A stretch of DNA of 18,810 nt from Desulfobacteraceae bacterium 4572_89 (GCA_002085465.1 NBML01000030.1:1-18810), one strand, 5' to 3'; positions 8,181 through 16,374 are shown, counted from the first letter of the stretch. A program made the numbers and translations. The notes: a model not told the origin generated them from the sequence alone.

Positions 8181-8231
8181 CTGATACCCTGGGAATGTCT
8201 GGAGTTACCTGGGCGATTCAAAGGGTGTCAG
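8181..8231. repeat. imperfect inverted repeat between convergent genes
   Basis: CTGATACCCT (8181-8190) pairs with AGGGTGTCAG (8222-8231) with one G-T pair, around a 31-base loop. It lies in the gap between the convergent fusA and M48 protease genes. It may contribute to termination, but no adjacent T-run supports a standard terminator. Confidence 0.3.
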
Positions 8232-8244
8232 GAATAGAAGAATT

Positions 8245-9666
8245 TCAGGAATATTTTTTTTTCTTGATGGATTTTAAAATATCTGTAAGGCGTTTCTCAG
8301 CATCCTTTTTTATTTCAGGATTATTCAGGGTTTCAACAGCCTTTTTCAGGTGATGGGAGGCATTTTTAAGCTTCCTGGTTTCATCATAGTAGATCCCCAG
8401 GTAATAATGGGACATGGCCTGATTTTTTTCCTGGGACATTATATTGGCTAGATGATAATAGGCCCTGGGGTATGCTTCTTCTTCCAGAGCAAGCACCTGC
8501 TTTAAATTTTTTTCTGCGGAAATAAGATTGCCGGATTCGATCTGGGCAATGGCCATATAATATTTGGCCAGAATCTCCAGTACCGGGTCTTCTGTGATTC
8601 CCTGGAGCAGGTCCAGGGCTTTTTCATATCTGCCCTGGTGGATGTAGATCCGTCCCAGTTCAACCAGGATCATGGGATCAAATATTTTAATGGATAAAGC
8701 TTTTTGTAAATGGAATATGGCCAGATCCCGTTGGTTTTTTCTGGCATACAGCAATCCAATGCCATAGTGCAGGGCTGGATTTTCAGGTTCTTTTTCTAAT
8801 TTGTTTTCTACATTGTTAAAACTTTTGGTAAGGTCTCCATAAAGTCCCATTAAACGGTATTTTACCATTTCAAAATCAAAGGTATCTGGAGTTGGTTTTT
8901 TGTCCTTGTCAGGTGTATAATCTGTCAGGATTCCAGCAATATGGATTATCCTTTTCCCGGTTCCTGGATGGGTTTTAAAATAGTCGGGGATACCTTCCAC
9001 TCCTCGATAGTCCGACTCCCTCAGCTTGGTAAGACCTGACAAAAGGCCTTTGGGATTATATCCCACCTGTTTTAGAAAAAGGATGGCCTTTTCATCTGCT
9101 TCTGTTTCATTTTCCCGGGTATAGGCAAGCATGCTGGATTGACCTGCGGCCATGGAACCCATGGTAAGTGCCTTGGCAGCATCACCACCTCCGGAATTTC
9201 CAATGAGTATGCCTGCCAGCATTCCTGCAATGGTGCCAAAGCTGACTAGTTTGGCCCGGTCAATGGACTCGGATACATGGCGGCTTGCGGCATGGGCTAT
9301 TTCATGGGCCATGATCCCGGCAAATTCATCAATGTTATCCAGGGCATCAATCAAACCCCTGTGGATAAAAATATTGGCTGCCGGGGTGGCAAAGGCATTA
9401 AAATTATCGTCATTGATCAGAAAGAATGAATAATCAAAGGGCTGGGTGGGCAGTACAGACTGGATATTCCTGCCAACTGTATTGATCATTTGTCTTGCAA
9501 TGGGATCATGGAGAATGACCCGCTGTTCCCTGATCATTTCCATGAACTGCTTTCCAAGTTTTTTCTCATCTGGAATGGAAATAGCAAGGGCATTCACTGA
9601 AAAAGAACTCCACCCCAGGAAAATAAAAATCAAACATCCAATAAAAAAATGTCTGGGGATTTTCAT
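8245..9666 (-). CDS. M48-family metalloprotease with TPR repeats (BepA/YfgC-like), secreted
   Basis: The 473-residue protein starts with a signal peptide (hydrophobic residues 7-22, cleavage near VNA at 24-26). The protease domain has the zinc motif HEIAH (121-125) and the third ligand in ENETEAD (185-191). AFATPAANIFIHRGLI (91-106) is the strand before the active site, typical of the family. From about residue 270 to the end there are four to five TPR-like helical pairs (ALHYGIGLLYARKNQRDLAI, MILVELGRIYIHQGRYEKAL and similar). Such proteins act in the periplasm as quality-control proteases and chaperones for outer membrane protein and LPS assembly (BepA, LoiP). The gene lies 31 bases after the DUF3334 stop and may be cotranscribed with it. 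No strong ribosome binding site is visible before the ATG. Catalytic residues look complete. Confidence 0.88.
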   Translation of the reverse strand: MKIPRHFFIGCLIFIFLGWSSFSVNALAISIPDEKKLGKQFMEMIREQRVILHDPIARQMINTVGRNIQSVLPTQPFDYSFFLINDDNFNAFATPAANIFIHRGLIDALDNIDEFAGIMAHEIAHAASRHVSESIDRAKLVSFGTIAGMLAGILIGNSGGGDAAKALTMGSMAAGQSSMLAYTRENETEADEKAILFLKQVGYNPKGLLSGLTKLRESDYRGVEGIPDYFKTHPGTGKRIIHIAGILTDYTPDKDKKPTPDTFDFEMVKYRLMGLYGDLTKSFNNVENKLEKEPENPALHYGIGLLYARKNQRDLAIFHLQKALSIKIFDPMILVELGRIYIHQGRYEKALDLLQGITEDPVLEILAKYYMAIAQIESGNLISAEKNLKQVLALEEEAYPRAYYHLANIMSQEKNQAMSHYYLGIYYDETRKLKNASHHLKKAVETLNNPEIKKDAEKRLTDILKSIKKKKYS

Positions 9667-9697
9667 AGGAAATATCTGCTTTTTTTGTTACATGGAA

Positions 9698-10231
9698 TTA
9701 ATTCGATATAAATTCTGTATGCTCCATGGCAATTTCAATGCGGAAATTATAATTGCCTATTTTAAAGGAAAGCCGTCTGTTTTCAGCATAATCGGCATCA
9801 ATGACCAGGGTGATGGCAGAATTAAGTGTCAAGGCCTTGGGCTGGCCAAATACAGCATTTAGTTCAAAATGGTCATCCACATCCTTGATCAGCTGGCCCA
9901 TGAGCTGATTGGTTATTTCTCCTATGCTGTCGGCAACTTCCGGTGATGTGATACTGGTTGCCAGCTCTTCTTTGGGCATTCCCATGGCAATCATATATTT
10001 TTTATAGATTTCAAAGGCTGCATCGGCTGTGAAATTTAAAATGACAAGGCCAATATAATCTCCGTCAAACTGGACAAAACAGGTCAGGTCCGGCTTCATA
10101 GAAACCCTGGGTATCTTCTGGATTGTAGAAGAATAGCTTACTTCCTGATTGGTGGCAGTGCCAAGCATATTCTGGGTGGTTTTAAGGAAGAGTCTGGAAA
10201 TTTCATCAATGGATATTGTGGGTAAAGACAT
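9698..10231 (-). CDS. DUF3334 family protein, CheX/CheC-like
   Basis: This 177-residue protein is cytosolic, with no signal peptide or membrane helix. It resembles the DUF3334 family by TATNQEVSYSSTIQKI near residues 25-40, then KPDLTCFVQFDGDYIGLVIL, YKKYMIAMGMPKEELA and EVADSIGEITNQLMGQL. The arrangement of a strand pair, a helix and a second E(V/I)xxxxGEx(T/M)N helix is like CheX/CheC phosphatases, whose active-site helix carries ExxN; here EITN follows a Gly at about residue 128. Inferred: a CheX-fold protein possibly acting on a phosphorylated response regulator, but DUF3334 has no proven function. The start has GGAGG 4 bases before the ATG. It stands 73 bases after the importer permease on the same strand, with no clear terminator between. 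Confidence 0.7.
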   Translation of the reverse strand: MSLPTISIDEISRLFLKTTQNMLGTATNQEVSYSSTIQKIPRVSMKPDLTCFVQFDGDYIGLVILNFTADAAFEIYKKYMIAMGMPKEELATSITSPEVADSIGEITNQLMGQLIKDVDDHFELNAVFGQPKALTLNSAITLVIDADYAENRRLSFKIGNYNFRIEIAMEHTEFISN

Positions 10232-10304
10232 GCAGCCTCCTTGTTTTTTTTAACTGGTACTTTTTTTTTATATATCAATAAAATTAAGACAAAAGTCAAA
10301 GGGT

Positions 10305-11225
10305 TTATCTTTCTCCGCGCTTATAGGGTTCTGCCAGCATGGCAGGAGCATTGAGCTTTTTCGGATCTTTCAGGCTGATCAGCAGCAGGATCAGCAGGGT
10401 GGCAATATATGGCAGCATGGACAGAAAGTTGGGAGAGATACCCAGGGGCTGCAGTAAATACTGGGCTACAAAAATGCCTCCAAAGAGAAAGGCAGCCCAT
10501 ATGGCCCGGCCGGGATTCCAAAGGGCAAAAATGGTCAGGGCAATGGCAATCCATCCCCTGCCTGCAGTCATGCCTTCAATCCATGATTTTGAATAGGAGA
10601 TGGACAAATGGGCACCGGCCAGGGCTGAAAATCCTCCGCCAATGAGTACGGACAAATACCGGATTAAAAACACATTAACCCCCTGGGTTTCAGTTGCCCT
10701 GGGGTTTTCCCCTGTGGACCGGATCTGGATACCAAGCCTTGTTCGTTCAAGTAAAAACCAGGATGCCAAGGCAAGTATTATGGCCAGATAGAAAAACGGG
10801 CCTCCAGTGAATAAGACTTTGCCGATATAGGGGATGTCCGATAGATAGGGAATAACAATGTCATCCATTTTTATACTCAAAGGTTTTCCTACATAGGGTT
10901 TGCCCAGCATGCCTGAAAGCCCCAGGCCCAGCATGGTTAGTGCCAGGCCGGATACCACCTGGTTGGCCTGGAGGGTGATGGAAGCAAAGGCATGGATAAC
11001 GGATATGGCCATGCCCGCCCCAATGGCAGCCAGAACTCCAAGCCAGGGCTGGCCTGTGGTCATGGTGACAATAAATGCAACCACAGCCCCCAAAGCCATT
11101 ACCCCCTCTATTCCAAGGTTCAGGATTCCGGATCTTTCGGTAATGATTTCCCCGGTGGTGGCAAGGAGCAGAGGCGTTGCAGCCACCAAAGTTCTTTGGA
11201 GTGTTGAAATGATTATTTCTTCCAT
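10305..11225 (-). CDS. ABC transporter permease 2 of a BMP-type nucleoside importer (NupQ/YufQ-like)
   Basis: The protein has 306 residues, with eight or more hydrophobic segments covering most of its length. Recognisable family sequences are LLLATTGEIITERSGILNLG (18-37), GIEGVMALGA, and the cytoplasmic coupling loop GIQIRSTGENPRATETQGVNV, matching the permeases that work with BMP/PnrA binding proteins. The GENP-A-ET loop is where the ATPase docks. It forms the pore with the other permease encoded just upstream (18-base gap). AGGAA lies about 12 bases before the ATG. This is the last transporter gene; AT-rich sequence with T-tracts follows to 10232. Intact. Confidence 0.92.
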   Translation of the reverse strand: MEEIIISTLQRTLVAATPLLLATTGEIITERSGILNLGIEGVMALGAVVAFIVTMTTGQPWLGVLAAIGAGMAISVIHAFASITLQANQVVSGLALTMLGLGLSGMLGKPYVGKPLSIKMDDIVIPYLSDIPYIGKVLFTGGPFFYLAIILALASWFLLERTRLGIQIRSTGENPRATETQGVNVFLIRYLSVLIGGGFSALAGAHLSISYSKSWIEGMTAGRGWIAIALTIFALWNPGRAIWAAFLFGGIFVAQYLLQPLGISPNFLSMLPYIATLLILLLISLKDPKKLNAPAMLAEPYKRGER

Positions 11226-11243
11226 AAATTAATTGGATTCCTG

Positions 11244-12320
11244 TCAGTTTGAAAACCGGATGCTTATTTTGTTGTTTAAAAAATAATCACCCATGATTAA
11301 AAAAAACAATAATATACCGTTGACAATCTCCACTGTGGCCGCAGGCAGGCCCAGGGAAATCTGGATGGCATCACCTCCCACCAGAATGCCGGCAAAAAAT
11401 ATACCCGAGATAATTGCATACAAAGGATTGAGTTTGGCAAGCCAGGCCACAATGATGGCGGTAAATCCGTATCCCGAGGAGACCGATGCCGGGTATCCCA
11501 GATAATGATGGATTCCGGCGATCTCTCCAACCCCTGCAAAGCCTGCAAGTCCTCCGCTGATTGCCATGAGAATCAGGCTGGTCTTTAGAAAATCAATGCC
11601 TGCATATTTGCCTGCATCCGGGTTTTCTCCCACCACCCGGGTCTCGTATCCAAACCGGGTCTTGTAGATGACCACACAAAGAACAACTGCACAGATAATG
11701 GCCAGAATCAGGGTGGCATAGTGGATTCGTGATCCTGGGATAACACCCAGGATGGCAGATTCCGGCAGGTTGTCAGTACCTGGAAATCCAAATCTGGCTT
11801 TTCCTTTCCAGGGGCCCACAATGAGCATGGTTAAAAATTCAGCACAGATATAATTGAGCATCAAAGTTGAAATTACTTCATTGATGGAATATTTAATTTT
11901 AAGTATGGCTGGAATGATTCCCCACAAGGCTCCGCCAATGAAACCGGCCATAAAAATCATGGGAACAATGAGATAGGAGGGCAGGGCATCACCAAAAGTC
12001 AGACCGGTCCAGGTTGAGAAAATCGCACCCATGAGAAGCTGTCCCTCAGCCCCTATGTTCCAGAACTTGGCCCTAAAGGCCAGGGTAAGGCCGGCACCTA
12101 TGAGAATAAGAGGAATAGCCTTGGTCAGGGTTTCCTTAAATCCATAGGCAGAACCAAAAGAACCGGAAAATATTTCTGAAATGGCAAATAAGGGATTAAC
12201 TCCTGCTATAAGAAAAATAATACTGATGACAAAAAGTCCTGCAGCCAGGGAAAAAACATTGGTCATCAAAGACCTGAATGGTGTGATATTGTATCGGTCG
12301 GTGGTGGTGATTTTTATCAT
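11244..12320 (-). CDS. ABC transporter permease 1 of a BMP-type nucleoside importer (NupP/YufP-like)
   Basis: The protein has 358 residues. It has an N-terminal membrane helix (about 18-43) and a large set of further helices. FRAKFWNIGAEGQLLMGA, PAILKIKYSINEVISTLMLNYI and the coupling loop YETRVVGENPDAGKYAGID identify it as a BPD_transp_2-type permease of the BMP class. It pairs with the 306-residue permease downstream and the double ATPase upstream to import nucleosides or similar small molecules. The start has only a weak AATAGG before the ATG. The 127-base gap to the ATPase gene holds a heptamer tandem repeat. Intact. Confidence 0.92.
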   Translation of the reverse strand: MIKITTTDRYNITPFRSLMTNVFSLAAGLFVISIIFLIAGVNPLFAISEIFSGSFGSAYGFKETLTKAIPLILIGAGLTLAFRAKFWNIGAEGQLLMGAIFSTWTGLTFGDALPSYLIVPMIFMAGFIGGALWGIIPAILKIKYSINEVISTLMLNYICAEFLTMLIVGPWKGKARFGFPGTDNLPESAILGVIPGSRIHYATLILAIICAVVLCVVIYKTRFGYETRVVGENPDAGKYAGIDFLKTSLILMAISGGLAGFAGVGEIAGIHHYLGYPASVSSGYGFTAIIVAWLAKLNPLYAIISGIFFAGILVGGDAIQISLGLPAATVEIVNGILLFFLIMGDYFLNNKISIRFSN

Positions 12321-12420
12321 TGGCCTATTCTTTATAAAATCTCTTTATTTCCATGAAATCTGTGTGTATGAATTTTATTTTTCTAAAATCTTTCATCTTC
12401 ACTTCTTTTTAGTCGAACGT

Positions 12421-12446
12421 CTAACCGCTAACCGCTAACCGCTAAC
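12421..12446. repeat. heptamer tandem repeat CTAACCG, 3.7 copies
   Basis: Three perfect CTAACCG units plus CTAAC lie one base beyond the stop codon of the ATPase gene, in the gap before permease 1. On the transcribed strand it reads as TTAGCGG units. It is too short for CRISPR and sits in a transcribed, untranslated spacer. Confidence 0.9.
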
Positions 12447-12447
12447 T

Positions 12448-13968
12448 TCACTGGTCGATTTTTTTTGATCCGGCCATCATCAAGCCTATGTCACAGAGAC
12501 GTTCATCATCTGACTCCAATATCCCCATGAACTGGCCATCAAAAATAACAGCCACCCGGTCGCAAAGTTCGAAGATCTCTTCAAGGTCTTCTGAAAACAA
12601 CAATATTGCACTTCCCTGCTTGCGAAGTTCCAGAAGGTGCTGCCTTAAAAATTCCGTGGCCCCCACGTCCAGTCCGTAGGTGGGATGGGATGCCACCAGA
12701 AGCTGCGGTTTTTCAGAGATTTCCCTTCCCAGGATCAGTTTTTGTATATTTCCTCCGGACAGGTTTCTGGTCGGGTTGTCAATGGAGTGGGTTGCGACCT
12801 TAAAATCATTGATAATGGATTTGGTATGTTTTTTTACTTGGTTATACTTGATGAAATATTTTTTGGAAAATTTTTCCAGATGATGCTGTTTTAAAATTGC
12901 ATTGTCATAGATAAAAAGTCCCGGGGCAATACCGAAACGTATCCTTTCTTCAGGTACATGGGAGACACCGTAGTCATATATCTGGCGAGGGGATTTGTTG
13001 GTGATATCCTTTCCATTTGTCCGGATTGATCCTGAATTGATCTTCCTGATGCCGGTGATGGCTTCGGCCAGTTCCCTCTGGCCATTACCTGAAACCCCTG
13101 CAATACCGAAAATTTCGTTTTCAAACAATTCAAAGGAGACTCCTTTTACCGCAGGCATTCCCTTGTCTCCTGTGATATGGATATCCTTAACAGACAGAAT
13201 TTTTTTTCCTTTTTTAAGTTTTTCTTTGTCAATATTAAAGACAATATCCCGTCCAACCATCATCCGGGCCAGGGATTTTTTATCTGTTTCAGCAGTAGCG
13301 GCATGCCCTACAATTTGACCCTTTTGCAGCACTGTTACCCTGTCGCAGATATCCATGATTTCATTCAGTTTGTGGGAAATAAAGATGATCATATGTCCCT
13401 GGGCCTTCATCAATCTCAGGATGGAAATTAATTCCTGGATTTCTAGGGGGGTCAAAACTGAAGTGGGTTCATCAAGGATGAGCAGATCTGCTCCATTTAA
13501 CAGAGCTTTAATTATTTCAATCCGCTGCTGCTCTCCGGCGGACAATTGCCATATTTTCTGGTCCAGATCAATTTTGAAATTAAATTGTTTGGAAAATTCT
13601 TCCACTCTTTTCCTTAATTGTGTTTTCGGGAAAAAAAAGGGAGTGTCTTTATATCCCAGAGCAATGTTTTCAATTACAGAATGGTTTTTGATCAGCATGA
13701 AATGCTGGTGGACCATGCCAATTCCATGGGTGATGGATTCGATGGGATTCTTAATGCTGATGGGGTGGTTGTTGATTTTGATTTGCCCTGAGTCCGGCTG
13801 GTATAGACCGTAGAGGATGTTCATCAGGGTTGTTTTACCGGCACCGTTTTCCCCTAGAAGGCCTAAAATCTCACCAGATTTGACAACAAGGTTAATATCT
13901 TTATTGGCATGGATTCCTTGAAATGATTTGCTTATATCTTTCATTTCAAGGCGTTGGATTTTTTTCAT
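12448..13968 (-). CDS. double-domain ABC ATPase of a BMP-type importer (NupO/YufO-like)
   Basis: The protein has 506 residues with two ABC domains, as in RbsA-type sugar and nucleoside importers. Domain 1: Walker A GENGAGKTT (39-47), signature LSAGEQQR (142-149), Walker B LLILDEPT (162-169), then a switch His in FISHKL. Domain 2, from about 262: a degenerate Walker A GVSGNGQREL, signature LSGGNIQK, and VASHPTYGLDVGA in place of a standard Walker B, lacking the catalytic Glu, as is normal for this subfamily. ATP hydrolysis is therefore probably done mainly by one site. The start ATG at 13968 lacks a clear ribosome binding site; an ATG at 13944 is an alternative. The gene is preceded by a tandem repeat and the terminator after the binding-protein gene, and followed by another tandem repeat. 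Confidence 0.92.
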   Translation of the reverse strand: MKKIQRLEMKDISKSFQGIHANKDINLVVKSGEILGLLGENGAGKTTLMNILYGLYQPDSGQIKINNHPISIKNPIESITHGIGMVHQHFMLIKNHSVIENIALGYKDTPFFFPKTQLRKRVEEFSKQFNFKIDLDQKIWQLSAGEQQRIEIIKALLNGADLLILDEPTSVLTPLEIQELISILRLMKAQGHMIIFISHKLNEIMDICDRVTVLQKGQIVGHAATAETDKKSLARMMVGRDIVFNIDKEKLKKGKKILSVKDIHITGDKGMPAVKGVSFELFENEIFGIAGVSGNGQRELAEAITGIRKINSGSIRTNGKDITNKSPRQIYDYGVSHVPEERIRFGIAPGLFIYDNAILKQHHLEKFSKKYFIKYNQVKKHTKSIINDFKVATHSIDNPTRNLSGGNIQKLILGREISEKPQLLVASHPTYGLDVGATEFLRQHLLELRKQGSAILLFSEDLEEIFELCDRVAVIFDGQFMGILESDDERLCDIGLMMAGSKKIDQ

Positions 13969-13974
13969 ATCAAT

Positions 13975-14014
13975 CTTTGGGCTATGGCTTTGGGCTATGG
14001 CTTTGGGCTTTGGG
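13975..14014. repeat. 13-bp tandem repeat CTTTGGGCTATGG with partial units
   Basis: Two perfect 13-base units (13975-13987, 13988-14000) are followed by two CTTTGGG part-units (14001-14007, 14008-14014). The array fills most of the leader between the terminator at 14019-14048 and the ATPase start at 13968. It is unrelated in sequence to the heptamer array at the other end of the ATPase gene. Confidence 0.9.
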
Positions 14015-14018
14015 TTTT

Positions 14019-14048
14019 AAAAAAAGGCCGGGATGTTCCCGGCCTTTT
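14019..14048 (-). terminator. intrinsic terminator after the BMP gene, internal to the operon
   Basis: A perfect 10-bp stem (14024-14033 with 14037-14046), GC-rich core GGCCGGGA, with a 3-base loop. On the minus strand it is followed by a run of seven T. It lies 16 bases beyond the stop of the binding-protein gene and before the ATPase and permease genes. This suggests partial termination, so the binding protein would be made in excess over the membrane components, as is common for ABC importers. Confidence 0.85.
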
Positions 14049-14064
14049 CACGGGAGGTGTTAGA

Positions 14065-15225
14065 TTATTGAGGGATGCTGCCTTCAACATTGCCCACATA
14101 ATACATGATGCTTAAAAGATCCTCTTTGGATGCTTTTTCACCTGCTTTTATTTTAAGATTTCCCTTGTTGTCTTTGATGGGTCCGGTAAAGGGTTCAAAA
14201 ACATCCACACCCTGTTTCATTTGCTCATAGCGTTTGACAACCAGGTCATAGGCTGAAATTTTTCCGAAATCCCTGGTGTCTATCATGGCCTTTTTTAATT
14301 CAGGAACAAACTTGGGGTTGAACATGTCAGTTCCGTTCCCGCTGAGAATAGCAGCCTTTTCCTTGGCAAGCCACCATATATCTTCATTGGTCCATTTGTC
14401 ATTGTAAATATCTTCCAGGATTTTGGCATACATGCCTCCCCAGTCCATGAACTGGCCTGAAACAACAGAGTCTTTTCCATAGGGCTGCATGGCTGAGTAA
14501 TGACTGTAGGTATAGATCTGTTTGCCTTTTTCTGTCTGATCCTGGCCAACTTCAATTACAGCAGGGGTATCTTCGGTAAAGGCCAGGTTGTCACACCCTT
14601 CCGCAATAAGGGACATGGCTGCCTCTTTGGCTTTGTCCGGTCCATACCAGGCATATATCCATCTGACATTGAGTTTTGCTTCTGGGTTGGCAGCTTTTAT
14701 GCCCAGGGCATAGGCATTAATATGGCGAACCAGCTCCGGGATGGGGAAGGCTGCCACATAACCGATTTTATTGGTTTTGGTCAAAGCCCCTGCCATGATA
14801 CCGTTGAGATAATACATCTGGTAAAGGTCACCAAAATAGGTTCCCACGTTGGCTGACCGTTTAAATCCTGAACAATGCATGAATAATTTGTCAGGATATC
14901 TGGCGCCGGCCTGCAGTGTCGCATCCATATAGCCAAAACTGGTGGTAAAGACCACATCGCATTTTTGCTGCTGGACCAGGCGGTCTATTATCCTTGCGCT
15001 GTCTGCTTCTGACACAGACTCCACAATAACCGTTTCAAGCCAGGGGAATTTTTTTTCAGCAAATTTTCGACCAAGGTCATGGGCATGGGACCAGCCGTAA
15101 TCCCCTACCGGGCCTACATAAACAAAACCGGCTTTAAGTTTTTTAACGTCTTTGCCAAAGGCTGTGGTTGAAAATCCTAAAAAAAAGATACAACAAATTA
15201 GTAATAGTAAGGTCCACTTTTTCAT
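14065..15225 (-). CDS. BMP-family periplasmic substrate-binding protein of an ABC importer
   Basis: This 386-residue protein has a signal peptide (hydrophobic 4-17, cleavage near AFG at 22-24); no lipobox is evident, so it is likely a free periplasmic protein. The mature part has the BMP/PnrA features AGFVYVGPVGDYGWSHAH (33-50), DVVFTTSFGYMDA, the NKIGYVAAFPIPELVRHINA region, and AEGCDNLAFTEDTPAV. Known BMP proteins bind purine nucleosides; some bind other ligands, so the substrate is uncertain. It is the first gene of the transporter operon and has AAGGAG 9 bases before the ATG. A perfect terminator follows it. Intact. Confidence 0.92.
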   Translation of the reverse strand: MKKWTLLLLICCIFFLGFSTTAFGKDVKKLKAGFVYVGPVGDYGWSHAHDLGRKFAEKKFPWLETVIVESVSEADSARIIDRLVQQQKCDVVFTTSFGYMDATLQAGARYPDKLFMHCSGFKRSANVGTYFGDLYQMYYLNGIMAGALTKTNKIGYVAAFPIPELVRHINAYALGIKAANPEAKLNVRWIYAWYGPDKAKEAAMSLIAEGCDNLAFTEDTPAVIEVGQDQTEKGKQIYTYSHYSAMQPYGKDSVVSGQFMDWGGMYAKILEDIYNDKWTNEDIWWLAKEKAAILSGNGTDMFNPKFVPELKKAMIDTRDFGKISAYDLVVKRYEQMKQGVDVFEPFTGPIKDNKGNLKIKAGEKASKEDLLSIMYYVGNVEGSIPQ

Positions 15226-15268
15226 CCCTCACAACTCCTTTAAAATAATTAGGTTAAAATAGGAAAAA

Positions 15269-15298
15269 ATGATACGATATTTTCGCCTTTCCAGTCAA
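15269..15298 (-). promoter_or_regulatory. candidate sigma70-type promoter of the BMP importer operon
   Basis: On the minus strand TTGACT (15298-15293), an 18-base spacer and TATCAT (15274-15269). The transcription start would be near 15262, giving a leader under 40 bases, too short for a riboswitch. The remainder of the 243-base gap 15226-15468 is AT-rich with no clear plus-strand promoter. Confidence 0.5.
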
Positions 15299-15468
15299 CC
15301 ATTATGATGGAGGTACCCATAAAATTTTGAGGTATAAAATAGCCTTTTAATGCCTGCAATACTGGTTTAAAGTCTTGGGTCGGTTTTTTTTATCGACAAA
15401 AACAATAAAATATGCTTGAATAATTATTTTAGTTGAACTCTTAAAAACACCATCTAATTGAGGATATT

Positions 15469-15918
15469 ATGGGCAGTCTTTCAGATGTGTTCAAAGAATC
15501 AATGGTTTTCAATTCCCTTGAAGAGGTTGATTTGAAAAAGATCATGCCTTTGTTTGAAAAATGGGAACTGAATACCGGGGATGTTATCACCACGGCAGGA
15601 GATATTGCTCAGTATTTTTTCCTGTTGGAAAGCGGAACCCTGCTTCTGTCAATGGAAGAGGGTAAATCTGTGATATTGGAAACCCCCGGGGATTTCATGG
15701 CCATGGAGCTTTTAAGTAAAAAGGGCGTTTATACAACCACCACTACAGCCCTTGAAAATGGGAATGTTTTTGCCGTATCCAGGGAAGCCTTTTTATCCCT
15801 GATCCAGGAGGATACACCTGGGGCTGAAACTATTATGCAGGCCTGGCAGGAGTTTTGCAGTAAAACAGCGGCATTTGCAGAAAATATAGTGGACATAAAT
15901 GTTCCTGGGCTTTATTAG
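15469..15918 (+). CDS. cyclic-nucleotide-binding-fold protein with degenerate ligand site
   Basis: The protein has 149 residues, a stand-alone CAP_ED domain with no DNA-binding helix-turn-helix or output domain. Visible: the N-terminal helix with VFNSLEEVDLKKIMPLFEKW (13-32), the GDVITTAGDIAQYFFLLESG strand-turn (37-56), and the phosphate-binding cassette region PGDFMAMELLSKKG (73-86). In CAP the cassette has Glu, then Arg ten residues later, binding the cyclic phosphate. Here Glu80 is present but the Arg position (about 90) falls in a run of five Thr, so normal cAMP or cGMP binding is doubtful. The start has GAGG before the ATG. It is the first of a tight plus-strand group; its stop overlaps the ribosome binding site of oadG. 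Inferred role: regulator or structural partner of the sodium pump. Confidence 0.82.
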   Translation: MGSLSDVFKESMVFNSLEEVDLKKIMPLFEKWELNTGDVITTAGDIAQYFFLLESGTLLLSMEEGKSVILETPGDFMAMELLSKKGVYTTTTTALENGNVFAVSREAFLSLIQEDTPGAETIMQAWQEFCSKTAAFAENIVDINVPGLY

Positions 15919-15923
15919 GGAGG
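15917..15923 (+). promoter_or_regulatory. ribosome binding site that decides the TTG start of oadG
   Basis: AGGGAGG overlaps the TAG stop of the cNMP-fold gene and is 7 bases before TTG at 15931. No ATG in this frame is suitably placed, so TTG is the start. Confidence 0.8.
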
Positions 15924-15930
15924 TATTGGT

Positions 15931-16374
15931 TTGTACGGAATAGAAGCGATCAATGCAAACAATGGATGGGCTATTTCAGTTGTTGGTATCACAATCGTAT
16001 TCACAGGTCTTGTGGTGCTTTCTTTTGTGATTTCACAGCTTCACAAAGTAATGGACCTGTTTGAAAATCCCAGGAAAATCAAAGGCTGGTTCATTGGTGA
16101 ACAAAAAGCTGCCGAGGAAGGTGAAATTTCTGAGTCTCCACCTTTTACCCTCACTGAAGAACAAAAGGAAATAACCAAACAATTTGCCCTTTTGGCAAGG
16201 ACCATGGAAGAGCATTTTTCATTGCCCCGCCTGCTCCATCTATCCCAGATCAGCGGGGTGAAAAATCCCCATTCAAACTTAAATATTCTTCTCAAATCTG
16301 CCATTATTTTTCCTGATGGAGAGGGATTTTTCTGCTGGGATCAGAACCTGTACACAAAAATTATTTCACAATAG
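15931..16374 (+). CDS. oadG: OadG-family sodium-pump decarboxylase gamma subunit with C-terminal extension
   Basis: The product has 147 residues from a TTG start. The single membrane helix (about 12-35, WAISVVGITIVFTGLVVLSF) and the following QLHKVMDLFE are typical of OadG, the small subunit that anchors the carboxyltransferase to the sodium-pumping beta subunit. Usual gamma subunits have about 80-100 residues, often ending in a Pro/His-rich or biotin-linked tail. Here residues about 70-147 form a further globular-looking part: TEEQKEITKQFALLARTMEE, a helix, then SLPRLLHLSQISGVKNPHSN and LLKSAIIFPDGEGFFCWDQN, suggesting a small helix-turn-helix or winged domain; its role is unknown. The neighbours are the cNMP-fold gene upstream and oadB 38 bases downstream. 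Confidence 0.8.
   Translation: MYGIEAINANNGWAISVVGITIVFTGLVVLSFVISQLHKVMDLFENPRKIKGWFIGEQKAAEEGEISESPPFTLTEEQKEITKQFALLARTMEEHFSLPRLLHLSQISGVKNPHSNLNILLKSAIIFPDGEGFFCWDQNLYTKIISQ

Noticed and set aside
12421..12446. Heptamer repeat considered as a CRISPR or origin-like iteron array.
   Set aside because: Units are directly adjacent with no spacers and only 26 bases in total, and no cas or replication initiator gene is near.
15371..15398. T-rich GTCG...CGAC hairpin considered as a terminator or plus-strand promoter element before the cNMP-fold gene.
   Set aside because: The stem is only four base pairs and the T-run is within the loop; no paired -35/-10 with good spacing was found.
15226..15468. 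Possible purine riboswitch before the nucleoside-type importer.
   Set aside because: The predicted leader is under 40 bases and no three-way-junction aptamer pattern was found on the minus strand.
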